The notes beneath the pieces were generated by a model. It was not told the DNA's origin and searched no databases. It saw nothing but the letters and a program-made list of their open reading frames with translations. From Streptomyces xanthochromogenes (GTDB taxonomy: Bacteria > Actinomycetota > Actinomycetes > Streptomycetales > Streptomycetaceae): DNA of 64,000 nt. This document shows, piece by piece, positions 1 through 6,750 of this stretch. Both the position numbers and the translations under genes were made by a program. Each line of letters starts with the position of its first letter. Position 1 is the stretch's first letter. The stretch covers positions 124,001-188,000 of the forward strand of contig NZ_BMUZ01000014.1 in NCBI RefSeq assembly GCF_014650455.1, read 5' to 3'.

Positions 1-1002
1 GCCGTGGCTCATCTCGTGTCCGGCCACGTCGAGCGCGGTGAGCGGCTTGTTGTTGCCCTGGCCGTCGCCGTACGTCATGCAGAAGCAGCTGTCGTCCCAG
101 AACGCGTTGACGTACGCGTTGCCGTAGTGGACCCGGGAGTAGGCGGCCTTGCCGTTGCCCGCGATGCCGTTGCGGCCGAGCTCGGTCTTGTAGAAGTCCC
201 ACGTCTCGGCCGCACCGTAGTGGGCGTCGACGGCGGCGGTCTCGCGGTTGGACGGCGAGCCGTTGCCCCAGGTGTCGGTGGACTTCGTGAAGAGCGTGCC
301 GGTGCCGGAGCTGCCGCCCTTCAGGTCGTACGTCTTGTGACCCCCGCGCGCGGCGTCGGTGAGGCTGTAGGTCGAGCCGCTCTTGGTGGTGCCGAGCGTG
401 ACGGTGCCGGAGTACTCGCTGGTCCCGGTGCCGGTCTCGATCTCCTCGTGGGAGTAGAGCTGGGCGCCGGTGGTGGCGTCCGTGACGATGTCGCGGCGGC
501 TCGGCGTGCCGTCCGGCTGGGTGCCGGTGACGGTGCGCTCGTACGCGAGGACGGGCTTGCCGGAGGCGGCCCAGACGACCTTGCGCGAGCCGGTGGGGGC
601 GGCCTTGAGCGAGGTGGTGGTGGCGACGGATATCTTCGCGTCGGTCGCCTTGTCGACGCCCTTGACGGCGCCGTCCTTCGCGGTGTGCACGACGAGGTCG
701 CCACCGAGGACGGGCAGGCCGTCGAGGGTGCGCTCGTAGCGGGTGTGGACCGTGCCGTCGGCGTCCTTGATGACGTCGCGGACGACGAGCTTTTCCTTGG
801 CGCCGAGCCCGAGGCCCTTGGCGGTGGCGGGTGCCGCGTCCTGCGCCGCGCTCAGGGCGTCGGCGCGCTGGGTGGTGGTGAGGTCCAGCGCGGTGGCACC
901 GGCGGCGCGGTCGGTGGCGCCGGCCGTGGAGCCGGCTTGTACGCCGACGACGACCATGGCGGCGGATGCAGCAAGAGCGGCGGCACGCAGAGTGGTTCGC
1001 AC
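1..1002 (-). CDS. Secreted M4 (thermolysin-like) zinc metalloprotease, N-terminal part; 3' end outside window
   Basis: The first 334 codons of a secreted neutral metalloprotease. It starts at GTG 1002 behind a good ribosome site (GAAGGAG, about 8 nt upstream). Residues 1 to about 30 form a signal peptide. A fungalysin/thermolysin propeptide (FTP) region follows (about 50-100, with RDVIKDADGTVHTRYERT), then a PepSY-like propeptide (about 110-190, with VWAASGKPVLAYERTVTG). The catalytic domain begins near residue 210. The zinc-binding HExxH helix is visible as GHEMSHG in the last codons before the window edge. The second zinc ligand and C-terminus lie outside. By family knowledge this is an extracellular endopeptidase kept inactive by its propeptide. 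No neighbour suggests an operon. Confidence 0.93.
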   Translation of the reverse strand, partial: MRTTLRAAALAASAAMVVVGVQAGSTAGATDRAAGATALDLTTTQRADALSAAQDAAPATAKGLGLGAKEKLVVRDVIKDADGTVHTRYERTLDGLPVLGGDLVVHTAKDGAVKGVDKATDAKISVATTTSLKAAPTGSRKVVWAASGKPVLAYERTVTGTQPDGTPSRRDIVTDATTGAQLYSHEEIETGTGTSEYSGTVTLGTTKSGSTYSLTDAARGGHKTYDLKGGSSGTGTLFTKSTDTWGNGSPSNRETAAVDAHYGAAETWDFYKTELGRNGIAGNGKAAYSRVHYGNAYVNAFWDDSCFCMTYGDGQGNNKPLTALDVAGHEMSHG

Positions 1003-1341
1003 TCGGTGGTCTCCTTCACTCGTTCCGTGGGGGCGAATGGGAGACTGCCAGGCGATGACCTCTTCTTGACAGAGACGCGACAACTATTTGGCCTGATCGT
1101 GTCCGAAAGCAGGTCCATGCTGTCCGCTGACCGACTAATTCAAGCCGTGCGTGCGGGAGTTGCTGTGGGGGTGCGTGTGCTCGGCGCGAGCGCGGAGGCC
1201 CCCTCGGCGGGCACCCGCGAGCGCCGCGCCCGGCAGGGGCTTCGCGCCAGGCAAAGCGTGCCGAGCCGGGTGAAAGATGCCGAGCCGGTTAAAAGGTGCC
1301 CCGCGCGGCAAAGGTGGCCTCTTGCGGCGAAGTTGCCGCCG

Positions 1342-1472
1342 AGCACGCGAAGTTGACCCGCACGCGGAGGTGCCCCGCATGGCGAAGTCGCCGCCGCACA
1401 CGTGAAGTCGACCCGTACGCGGAGGTGCCCCCGCACGGCACGGGTGGCGCCGCGCACGTGAAGGTGCCCCGT
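1342..1472. repeat. Imperfect direct repeats (about 55 bp period) in the gap between protease and terD
   Basis: The 532-bp gap 1003-1534 separates the divergent-facing protease start from the terD end. The motif ACGCGGAGGTGCCCC occurs at 1362, 1417 and 1473, with related GAAGT(T/C)GACCC blocks between. The last copy is the left arm of the terD terminator hairpin. No gene with acceptable codon use is visible here; the stretch 1003-1340 holds only the protease promoter region. Confidence 0.6.
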
Positions 1473-1517
1473 ACGCGGAGGTGCCCCCGGCTTTCCCCGC
1501 CGGGGGCACCTCCGCGT
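1473..1517 (-). terminator. Strong hairpin terminator downstream of terD
   Basis: A perfect 19-bp stem (1473-1491 pairs with 1499-1517) with a 7-nt loop lies 18 bp beyond the terD stop codon on the minus strand. The stem is very GC-rich and has no U-tract, as is usual in Streptomyces. Confidence 0.75.
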
Positions 1518-1534
1518 CAACTGCCGCCGGAACG

Positions 1535-2110
1535 TCAGACGCTGACGCCGAAGTCCTGCGCGATGCCGACCAGGCCCGAGGCGTAACCCTGGCCCACGGC
1601 GCGGAACTTCCACTCGGCGCCGTTGCGGTACAGCTCGCCGAAGACCATGGCGGTCTCGGTCGCGGCGTCCTCGCTCAGGTCGTAGCGGGCGATCTCGGCG
1701 CCGCCGGCCTGGTTCACGATGCGGATGTACGCGTTGCGCACCTGGCCGAAGTTCTGCGAGCGCGTCTCGGCGTCGTAGATGGAGACCGGGAAGACGATCT
1801 TGTCGACGTCGGCGGGCAGGCCTGCCAGGTTGACGTTGATCGCCTCGTCGTCGCCCTCGCCCTGGCCGGTGGTGTTGTCACCGGTGTGGACGATGGTCTG
1901 GTCCGGCGTCGACTTGTTGTTGAAGAAGACGAAGTGGCCGTCGGAGTAGACCTTGCCCGTCGCGTTCACCGCGATGGCCGAGGCGTCGAGGTCGAAGTCG
2001 GTTCCGGTGGTGGTACGGACGTCCCAGCCGAGGCCGACCGTGACGGCGGTCAGGCCCGGGGCCTCCTTGGTGAGCGAGACGTTGCCGCCCTTGGACAGGC
2101 TTACAGCCAT
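1535..2110 (-). CDS. terD: TerD family protein (tellurite/stress resistance type)
   Basis: A 191-residue single-domain TerD protein of normal length. Family marks include the opening MAVSLSKGGNVSLTKEAP, the acidic calcium-binding stretch DFDLDASAIAV, then FFNNKSTPD, GDNTTGQGEGDDE and the closing FRAVGQGYASGL. TerD proteins are cytosolic, bind calcium and are linked to tellurite resistance, stress and, in Streptomyces, differentiation; the exact molecular role is unsettled. The start at 2110 has AAGGGGA about 9 nt upstream. It stands alone, with no other ter genes nearby. Streptomyces usually carry many paralogues, so assignment to a particular one is not possible. Confidence 0.95.
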   Translation of the reverse strand: MAVSLSKGGNVSLTKEAPGLTAVTVGLGWDVRTTTGTDFDLDASAIAVNATGKVYSDGHFVFFNNKSTPDQTIVHTGDNTTGQGEGDDEAINVNLAGLPADVDKIVFPVSIYDAETRSQNFGQVRNAYIRIVNQAGGAEIARYDLSEDAATETAMVFGELYRNGAEWKFRAVGQGYASGLVGIAQDFGVSV

Positions 2111-2343
2111 GGGATGTCCCCTTCATCGTGGTGTGCGGGCTTCGAGCCGTCCCGAAGCTACCGTCATCTCCCATAACGTCGGCAGGGGACCGAGAGGTTC
2201 CATCCCGCTTTGCTTTCTTTGCCAAGCGGCCGTCAAGGGGTCGTGAAGGGGCCGTCGCGGGGCCCGTCCCAGTGCCGTCTCGGGGCGATCGGAGGGCCGC
2301 CGGCGGGTAAAAGCGCGTGACGCGGTGCCGTGCACCCGGCACC

Positions 2344-2778
2344 ATGGATGTCATGTCCGGGCCCTATTTCATCCGCGGCTCCGTCTCCCTCCCGGAGGCC
2401 GAGCTGATCTGGCGTTTCTCCAGGTCGTCAGGGCCCGGCGGCCAGCACGTCAACACCAGCGACTCGCAGGTGGAGCTCCGCTTCGACCTCGCGAAGACCG
2501 AGGCGCTGCCGGAGGTCTGGAAGGCCCGGGCCCTGGAGCGGCTCGCGAGCCGTCTCGTGGGCGGCGTCGTCTCCGTACGCGCGTCCGAGCACCGCTCGCA
2601 GTGGCGCAACCGGGAGACCGCCGCCGTGCGCCTCGCCTCGCTGCTCGCCGAGGCGACCGCCCCACCGCCCAAGCCGCGCCGGGCCACGAAGATCCCGCGC
2701 GGCATCAACGAGCGCCGCCTGCGCGAGAAGAAGGCGCGCGCCCAGACGAAGAAGGGCCGCTCGGGGCGCGACTGGTAG
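2344..2778 (+). CDS. arfB: Alternative ribosome-rescue factor ArfB (peptidyl-tRNA hydrolase)
   Basis: A 144-residue protein with the release-factor GGQ loop (SSGPGGQHVNTSDSQVELR) near the N-terminus and a basic C-terminal tail (INERRLREKKARAQTKKGRSGRDW). That layout is the ArfB/YaeJ (ICT1) type. By family knowledge the tail inserts into the empty mRNA channel of a stalled ribosome and the GGQ catalyses peptidyl-tRNA hydrolysis. There are two possible ATG starts, 2344 and 2353. Homologues usually begin with the second (MSGPY). No clear ribosome site precedes either, so the start is uncertain. The gene is monocistronic. Confidence 0.92.
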   Translation: MDVMSGPYFIRGSVSLPEAELIWRFSRSSGPGGQHVNTSDSQVELRFDLAKTEALPEVWKARALERLASRLVGGVVSVRASEHRSQWRNRETAAVRLASLLAEATAPPPKPRRATKIPRGINERRLREKKARAQTKKGRSGRDW

Positions 2779-2958
2779 TCGCCGGGCGCGGGCGCCGGTG
2801 CCGCGCCCGTTCCCTGGGCGATGCCGGGCCCGGGCCGTGGCCGGTGGCGGGTTCGGCCTTGGGTGCCGATCGCGGGAGCCGGGCATGCGGAGCCACCAGT
2901 CGCAGGTGTACGGGTCATGGAAAGGCCGCCGCCGGGTTCTACCCATGGGGCCGCTCCG

Positions 2959-4299
2959 TCACGACCCCAGCACGTCCATCAGGTGATCGTCGAGGTCGAC
3001 GGCCCAGTGCTCGCGCCGCCACGGCCGCAGCTCACGCCGGGCCCGGCGCAGCCGAATCGCGGGGACTCGTCCGCCTGTGGTCGCTATGGCCAGCACGCAC
3101 TCGTGCAAGAGATCCGCCGCTGCCCGGGGATCGTCCATGCGGATCCGGGCCAGTGCCTGATCTGTCGCCGTGATCGCCCGCTGCACCCGCTCCCGAGGTG
3201 TCGTCAACGCGCCTGCCGCCGAGACGAACCGTTCGTGCGCCCTGGCCGCGTCTCCGGCATACAGCTCGCAGACACCTTCGAAGCCGCGCAGATGTCCAGG
3301 GCTGAAGCTCGACGCGGCCGGATCCCCCCTGTGGTCGCCCTCCATGTCGTACCAGGCAAGCCCCAAAGCCGCCTGCGCCTGGCGCTGCTCGCCGGCACGG
3401 GCGGCGATTTCCGCCTGGAGGGCGTGTGCCCGAGCCCGCACCACGCCACTGCCACCAGTACACGCGTCCCGCACTGCGGCATCGACCAACGTGCGCGCCA
3501 GGTCGAGCCCTTGGGCCGAGTAGAGCGTGGTCAAGGCATGGCTCATGTGAACCGTGGCCCGTTGCCACGGATCCGGCAGCAGCCCGGCCTCACGGGTCGC
3601 CACCGCGTACAGGGCCCTGGATGCGACATCGTCCCGGGTCTCGAACGCCAGGCGGCCGGCCAGCGTGTGCGCGGCTACGGAAACGGCTCGCAGCCGGGGG
3701 CGAAGGGCTTCCGGCACCTCGTCGGCGGTCAGTCGCCGACAGGTCTCCAGGGCAGGGGCGAGCAGGAGTTGGAGGCGAGCGAAGGGCAGACCGCCGACCT
3801 GGGCGTTCACGTCGGACACCACGGCCGACAGGCCCGCCACCACCTCGTCGTCGGCAAGCGACGGATCCGCGAGGGCTGCGGACAGACCTGCCTGCACGTC
3901 CGTCGACAGCAGGGCCAGCATCCCGCCGCCCTGGTCCGTGGCTGTCCGTATCAGCATCGACCGCAGCTCCGCCAACCGAGTCGCGCCTTCGCCGAGATGC
4001 GCGAGGGCATCCAGCAACTCCGCGAAGTCCGAGCCCGCGCCCAACGCGATCGTGCCGGTCGGCGTGCGGCCGTAGAGATGGGCCAGGAGCAGCTGGTGGT
4101 GGGTGTCGGGGAGCGACGGCTTCGTCGACTCCCACCGGGCTACGGACCGTTGGAGCCCGGCGACGGTCGGGAGAGTGCCTCCTGGCCGGCCGAGCCGCTT
4201 GGCGATCGAGATCATCATGCGTGCGGTATCGGCGAGGGAGAGTCCGCGGCGTAGACGCAGCGCCTTCAGGGTCGCCGCACCAGTCGCCTTCTCGTCCAT
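2959..4299 (-). CDS. XRE-type HTH regulator with long helical C-terminal region
   Basis: 446 residues starting at ATG 4299 (MDEKATGAATLKALR); an in-frame start 96 bp upstream would run into the neighbouring gene's end and is unlikely. An N-terminal helix-turn-helix (about residues 8-75: LKALRLRRGLSLADTARMM ... SVARWESTKPSLPD) is followed by about 350 residues of alanine/leucine-rich helices of TPR-like character without catalytic motifs. This architecture is common for regulators in actinobacterial accessory loci. The SLOG gene lies 35 bp upstream on the same strand, so both are probably one transcript read away from the divergent three-gene operon at 4845. Likely role: local transcription regulator whose C-terminus senses a ligand or partner (inference). 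Confidence 0.85.
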   Translation of the reverse strand: MDEKATGAATLKALRLRRGLSLADTARMMISIAKRLGRPGGTLPTVAGLQRSVARWESTKPSLPDTHHQLLLAHLYGRTPTGTIALGAGSDFAELLDALAHLGEGATRLAELRSMLIRTATDQGGGMLALLSTDVQAGLSAALADPSLADDEVVAGLSAVVSDVNAQVGGLPFARLQLLLAPALETCRRLTADEVPEALRPRLRAVSVAAHTLAGRLAFETRDDVASRALYAVATREAGLLPDPWQRATVHMSHALTTLYSAQGLDLARTLVDAAVRDACTGGSGVVRARAHALQAEIAARAGEQRQAQAALGLAWYDMEGDHRGDPAASSFSPGHLRGFEGVCELYAGDAARAHERFVSAAGALTTPRERVQRAITATDQALARIRMDDPRAAADLLHECVLAIATTGGRVPAIRLRRARRELRPWRREHWAVDLDDHLMDVLGS

Positions 4300-4334
4300 C
4301 GGACCATCGTGACGCGAACCGCGCCCAAATGGGC

Positions 4335-4781
4335 CTACACGGGCACAATCAGGCGCGGCTTCCCCTGCTCCGCTGTGTAGTTGAGGGTCTGCCAAGTGCC
4401 GCCCTCCGGCTCATCCGCGTGCGGAAAGCCGATGGTCATGGAGGCGTGGTCGACCATCCAGCGGTTCCGCGCGTGGTAGGCGGGGGTGTCGAGTTCGGCG
4501 GCGCCGAGCTCGACGACGTCCTGGATACGTTCCCTTGTCCGGGCGATGGCCTGCTGCGCCTCGGTCGGCTGGTGGAGCACGGTGCCCGGCACGACGACGG
4601 TCAGGTGGGCTGCCGAGTTCCCGGCCAGCCACAGCAGGGCCAGCGAGTCGATGCCTTTGGCGCCGCCGATGTAGAAGTGCCCGTCGGCGAAGGGCCGGAG
4701 GTACGCCGAGAAAATCGCGCCGTACTCGTCCGGGGGGCGGTGTCCCGTCGCACGTGTTCCCGTGATCGCCACCGATCGCAT
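4335..4781 (-). CDS. SLOG/DprA-like Rossmann-fold nucleotide-binding protein
   Basis: 148 residues from ATG 4781 (MRSVAITGTRATG), with CGGAG 9 nt upstream; an alternative start at 4808 would add nine residues. The sequence has the SLOG (YspA/DprA-like) pattern: beta-1 followed by GTRATG, then the nucleotide-loop signature YIGGAKGIDSLAL, RNRWMVDHASMTIGF, and a closing GGTWQTLNYTAEQGKPRLIVP. SLOG proteins bind nucleotides or nucleotide-derived ligands; many act as sensors or enzymes in conflict systems. This one is a bare domain, far shorter than DprA, and lacks the C-terminal DprA domain. It probably shares a transcript with the downstream XRE regulator, suggesting ligand sensing coupled to regulation (inference). 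Confidence 0.8.
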   Translation of the reverse strand: MRSVAITGTRATGHRPPDEYGAIFSAYLRPFADGHFYIGGAKGIDSLALLWLAGNSAAHLTVVVPGTVLHQPTEAQQAIARTRERIQDVVELGAAELDTPAYHARNRWMVDHASMTIGFPHADEPEGGTWQTLNYTAEQGKPRLIVPV

Positions 4782-4791
4782 GATCAACTCC

Positions 4792-4809
4792 GTGTCATAG
4801 GGTGTCATA
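4792..4809. promoter_or_regulatory. Tandem 10-bp-spaced direct repeat in divergent promoter region
   Basis: GTGTCATA occurs at 4792-4799 and again at 4802-4809, exactly one helical turn apart, between the SLOG gene start and the divergent operon start at 4845. The spacing and place suit an operator for the neighbouring XRE regulator. This is inference from position only. Confidence 0.4.
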
Positions 4810-4844
4810 TCCCGCCCGGCCTGACCCGTTGGGATCGTTGCCGC

Positions 4845-5045
4845 ATGGACACCGACCTGCGGAAACTCGTAGGCCATCCCCGCGAATGCGGGCTCCGCGA
4901 CGACCCCGCCTCCAGTGGGACCACCGTGCGGACGGCCGACCCTCTCAACCGGCGCCTCACCGAGCAGATTGCCACGACCGGGAACCGGTACGCCGCTTCC
5001 TTCGATTGCGAGAGCTCCGTCAAAACCTCCGGCGCCGCAGCATGA
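4845..5045 (+). CDS. Small hypothetical protein, first gene of a three-gene overlapping operon
   Basis: 66 residues from ATG 4845 (MDTDLRKLVGHPRECG). No family recognised. It is polar, has two cysteines (C15 and one near the end) and no membrane segment. Its stop TGA (5043-5045) overlaps the ATG of the next gene (5042) by 4 bp, so the two are translationally coupled; this coupling is the main support for it being real. Ribosome site upstream is weak. Confidence 0.55.
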   Translation: MDTDLRKLVGHPRECGLRDDPASSGTTVRTADPLNRRLTEQIATTGNRYAASFDCESSVKTSGAAA

Positions 5046-5572
5046 GCACCGCAGACGTACGGGAGCTCACCGCATGGCTCGCGGGCCCGATGCCCGAGGC
5101 CGTACCGGCGCTTCGGGAGTGGGAGCGCAGCCCGGCCGCGGCTCCCGTGATCGCGCTCGGGGCCCGGTTCGAGGCCGTGCGGATCGCCGACGCGGTCGTG
5201 CACGCCGCCGTCAGCAGCACCGCGCACGCGACTCTGGCCTGGTTCCTGGCGGAATACCTCCAGGGCGCGGTCATTCGCGATACGGGCCTGTACTACGCGC
5301 TGGTCCCGACCCGGACCGCACGGAACTGGCAGGCCCCGGCGAGCCGTTGCCTGGGCCGGGGGGCCGGGCTGGCGATTCCGCACCCCACCTGTCGGCGGGG
5401 GCCGCGTACGCACTGGGCCGTGCCGCCGGAACACGTGGGTGACGTGTGCGATCCCGTCCGGGTCGCCGACCTGGCGCGGGTCGGGCAGGAACGGCTCCTC
5501 GCCCGGCCGGCACCGAGAAGGTGGCCGGCCCCGCACGCCCCTGCCGTGCTCGACGGGGGAGCCGCGACGTGA
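5042..5572 (+). CDS. Protein resembling the N-terminal prim-pol (primase/polymerase) domain
   Basis: 176 residues from ATG 5042 (MSTADVRELTAWLAG). The part VIALGARFEAVRIADAVV ... GAVIRDTGLYYALVPTRTA ... CLGRGAGLAIPHP ... THWAVPP follows the strand order of the small proteins related to the bifunctional primase/polymerase N-terminal domain found in actinomycete genomes and integrative elements. The acidic residues of a true prim-pol active site are not obvious, so it may be a non-catalytic, nucleotide-binding relative. It is coupled to the gene before (ATGA overlap at 5042) and the gene after (GTGA overlap at 5569). Assignment is from remembered family pattern, so moderate. Confidence 0.6.
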   Translation: MSTADVRELTAWLAGPMPEAVPALREWERSPAAAPVIALGARFEAVRIADAVVHAAVSSTAHATLAWFLAEYLQGAVIRDTGLYYALVPTRTARNWQAPASRCLGRGAGLAIPHPTCRRGPRTHWAVPPEHVGDVCDPVRVADLARVGQERLLARPAPRRWPAPHAPAVLDGGAAT

Positions 5573-5880
5573 AGCAATGGGACTACGTCGTGTACGAACG
5601 CGAGGGCCGCACCGGGCTGATCACCCTCGACCTCGGCGAGGGCCTGCTGAGGGTCGCGTTCCTGCGGCCGCCCCCGTGGGGTCGGTTGCGTGAGGCCACG
5701 ATCCGGACCGGCGACCTGAGCCCCGCCTCGGCCCAGCAGTCGGAAGCCGCGCGTGCGGCCGGGCTGACGCGGGAGTCTCAGAGGAGCTTCCTGCCTGGCC
5801 GCGGCTGTGGGGATCGCCCGGTGGACCCGGACAGCGGCCGGGTCAGCCCAACTGCCGGTACCGCCCCCGGAAGTACGTGA
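5569..5880 (+). CDS. Hypothetical protein, third gene of the overlapping operon
   Basis: 103 residues from GTG 5569, overlapping the previous stop by 4 bp. The first half (MKQWDYVVYEREGRTGLITL ... VAFLRPPPWGRLREATI) looks like a small beta-rich domain; the second half is low in structure. No family recognised. Its last 38 bp overlap the 3' end of the convergent flavin reductase, so the C-terminal tail may be longer than the functional protein or both genes truly share these bases. Confidence 0.55.
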   Translation: MKQWDYVVYEREGRTGLITLDLGEGLLRVAFLRPPPWGRLREATIRTGDLSPASAQQSEAARAAGLTRESQRSFLPGRGCGDRPVDPDSGRVSPTAGTAPGST

Positions 5881-6409
5881 GGGGGCCGCCCTCCGCGCTG
5901 GGCAGGTTCGCCGTCAGGACGCGGCCGATGGCCAGGGTGTGGTCGCCCGCCTCCACGCGCTGCTCGGTGCGGCACTCCAGGGTCGCGAGCGCGCCGCCGA
6001 CCAGGGGGGCGCCGCTCGTCTCTCCCCGGGTGTACGGGATGTCCTCGAACAGCAGGCGGTCGCTGATCCGGCCCTTCATCGCGAACCGGCCCGCGATGTG
6101 CCGCTGGCTCTCGGACAGCAGGGACACCGCCCACAGCGGCTGTTCGGCGAGGAGGTCGTCCATCCGTGAGCCGTTGCGCAGCGAGATGAGGACGAGGGGC
6201 GGGTCGAGGGAGACCGAGAGGAAAGCCGTCGCGGTCATGCCGACGTCTTCGCCGCGCGGTCCGTCGTCGGTGTCGTGCGCGGTCACCAGGACGACGCCTG
6301 CGGCCAGTCGGGACATCGCGGCGCGGAACTCGTCATTGCTCACCCCCACAGGATGCGGGGTTTCCGGAGCAAGTGCGGAAAGGGCGGCGGTGAGGGGTGT
6401 CTGCAACAC
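5843..6409 (-). CDS. Flavin reductase-like FMN-binding domain protein
   Basis: 188 residues. The split-barrel flavin reductase fold (Flavin_Reduct) is clear: FRAAMSRLAAGVVLVTA near the N-terminus, the flavin-phosphate region GMTATAFLSVSLDPPLVLIS, LLSESQRHIAGRFA, the subdomain with LVGGALATLECRTEQR, and the closing GDHTLAIGRV and GPLTYFRGRYR. Such proteins reduce FMN/FAD with NAD(P)H and often feed two-component monooxygenases, but no monooxygenase lies nearby. A shorter version starting at GTG 6343 (SNDEF) is possible. It converges on and overlaps the end of the gene at 5569-5880. Confidence 0.88.
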   Translation of the reverse strand: MLQTPLTAALSALAPETPHPVGVSNDEFRAAMSRLAAGVVLVTAHDTDDGPRGEDVGMTATAFLSVSLDPPLVLISLRNGSRMDDLLAEQPLWAVSLLSESQRHIAGRFAMKGRISDRLLFEDIPYTRGETSGAPLVGGALATLECRTEQRVEAGDHTLAIGRVLTANLPSAEGGPLTYFRGRYRQLG

Positions 6410-6606
6410 AAGCGGAACGCTAGTCTCCTGCCACCGTCCGGCGCATCGGGCCCTGGGACCAGGCGGGACCTAGGTCCCTGGGCCGATGCGGATTCGGCCG
6501 GGGTGCCTTCGCCCGAAGGCTCCGTTCGGGCTCGGCCCGTTCTCAGTTTGCGTTCAGGAAAGGTAGGGGGCAAAGACGGAAAGAACGGCCAACACCCCAT
6601 CATCTG

Positions 6607-6624
6607 CTGTGACTTGAGTCACAG
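6607..6624. promoter_or_regulatory. Perfect CRP-type palindrome upstream of cdgB
   Basis: CTGTGACTTGAGTCACAG is an 8-bp perfect inverted repeat with a 2-bp centre. It contains TGTGA-N6-TCACA, the classic CRP/FNR-family half-site pair, and GTG-N6-GNCAC as described for Streptomyces Crp. It lies about 127 bp upstream of the cdgB start and 198 bp from the divergent flavin reductase start. Apart from this site nothing else is recognised in 6410-6750. Confidence 0.65.
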
Positions 6625-6750
6625 AAGGCACTATTTGTTGACCCTGTGTACCGGCTAGACAGCTCGCTGTGATTCAGTGGCTGGACAGTGCACAAAGGAA
6701 TGCCGATCTGAAGCCAGGAGTTGCTGTCGAGGTCTCGGGGAGAGCGAGCA

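Noticed and set aside
1140..1613. Minus-strand frames of 124 and 157 codons downstream of terD
   Set aside because: They arise from the repeated GC-rich blocks in 1290-1520; composition is Arg/Ala/Gly-rich and the terD terminator lies within them.
4792..4880. Integrase attachment site or integrative element at the SLOG/prim-pol island
   Set aside because: No tRNA gene, integrase, excisionase or flanking direct repeat was found, so a mobile element cannot be supported from this window.
6607..6624. BldD box at the cdgB promoter
   Set aside because: The half-sites are TGAC and GTCA but the spacing is one base short of the BldD consensus; the CRP pattern fits exactly. A BldD site may still exist but I could not see it.
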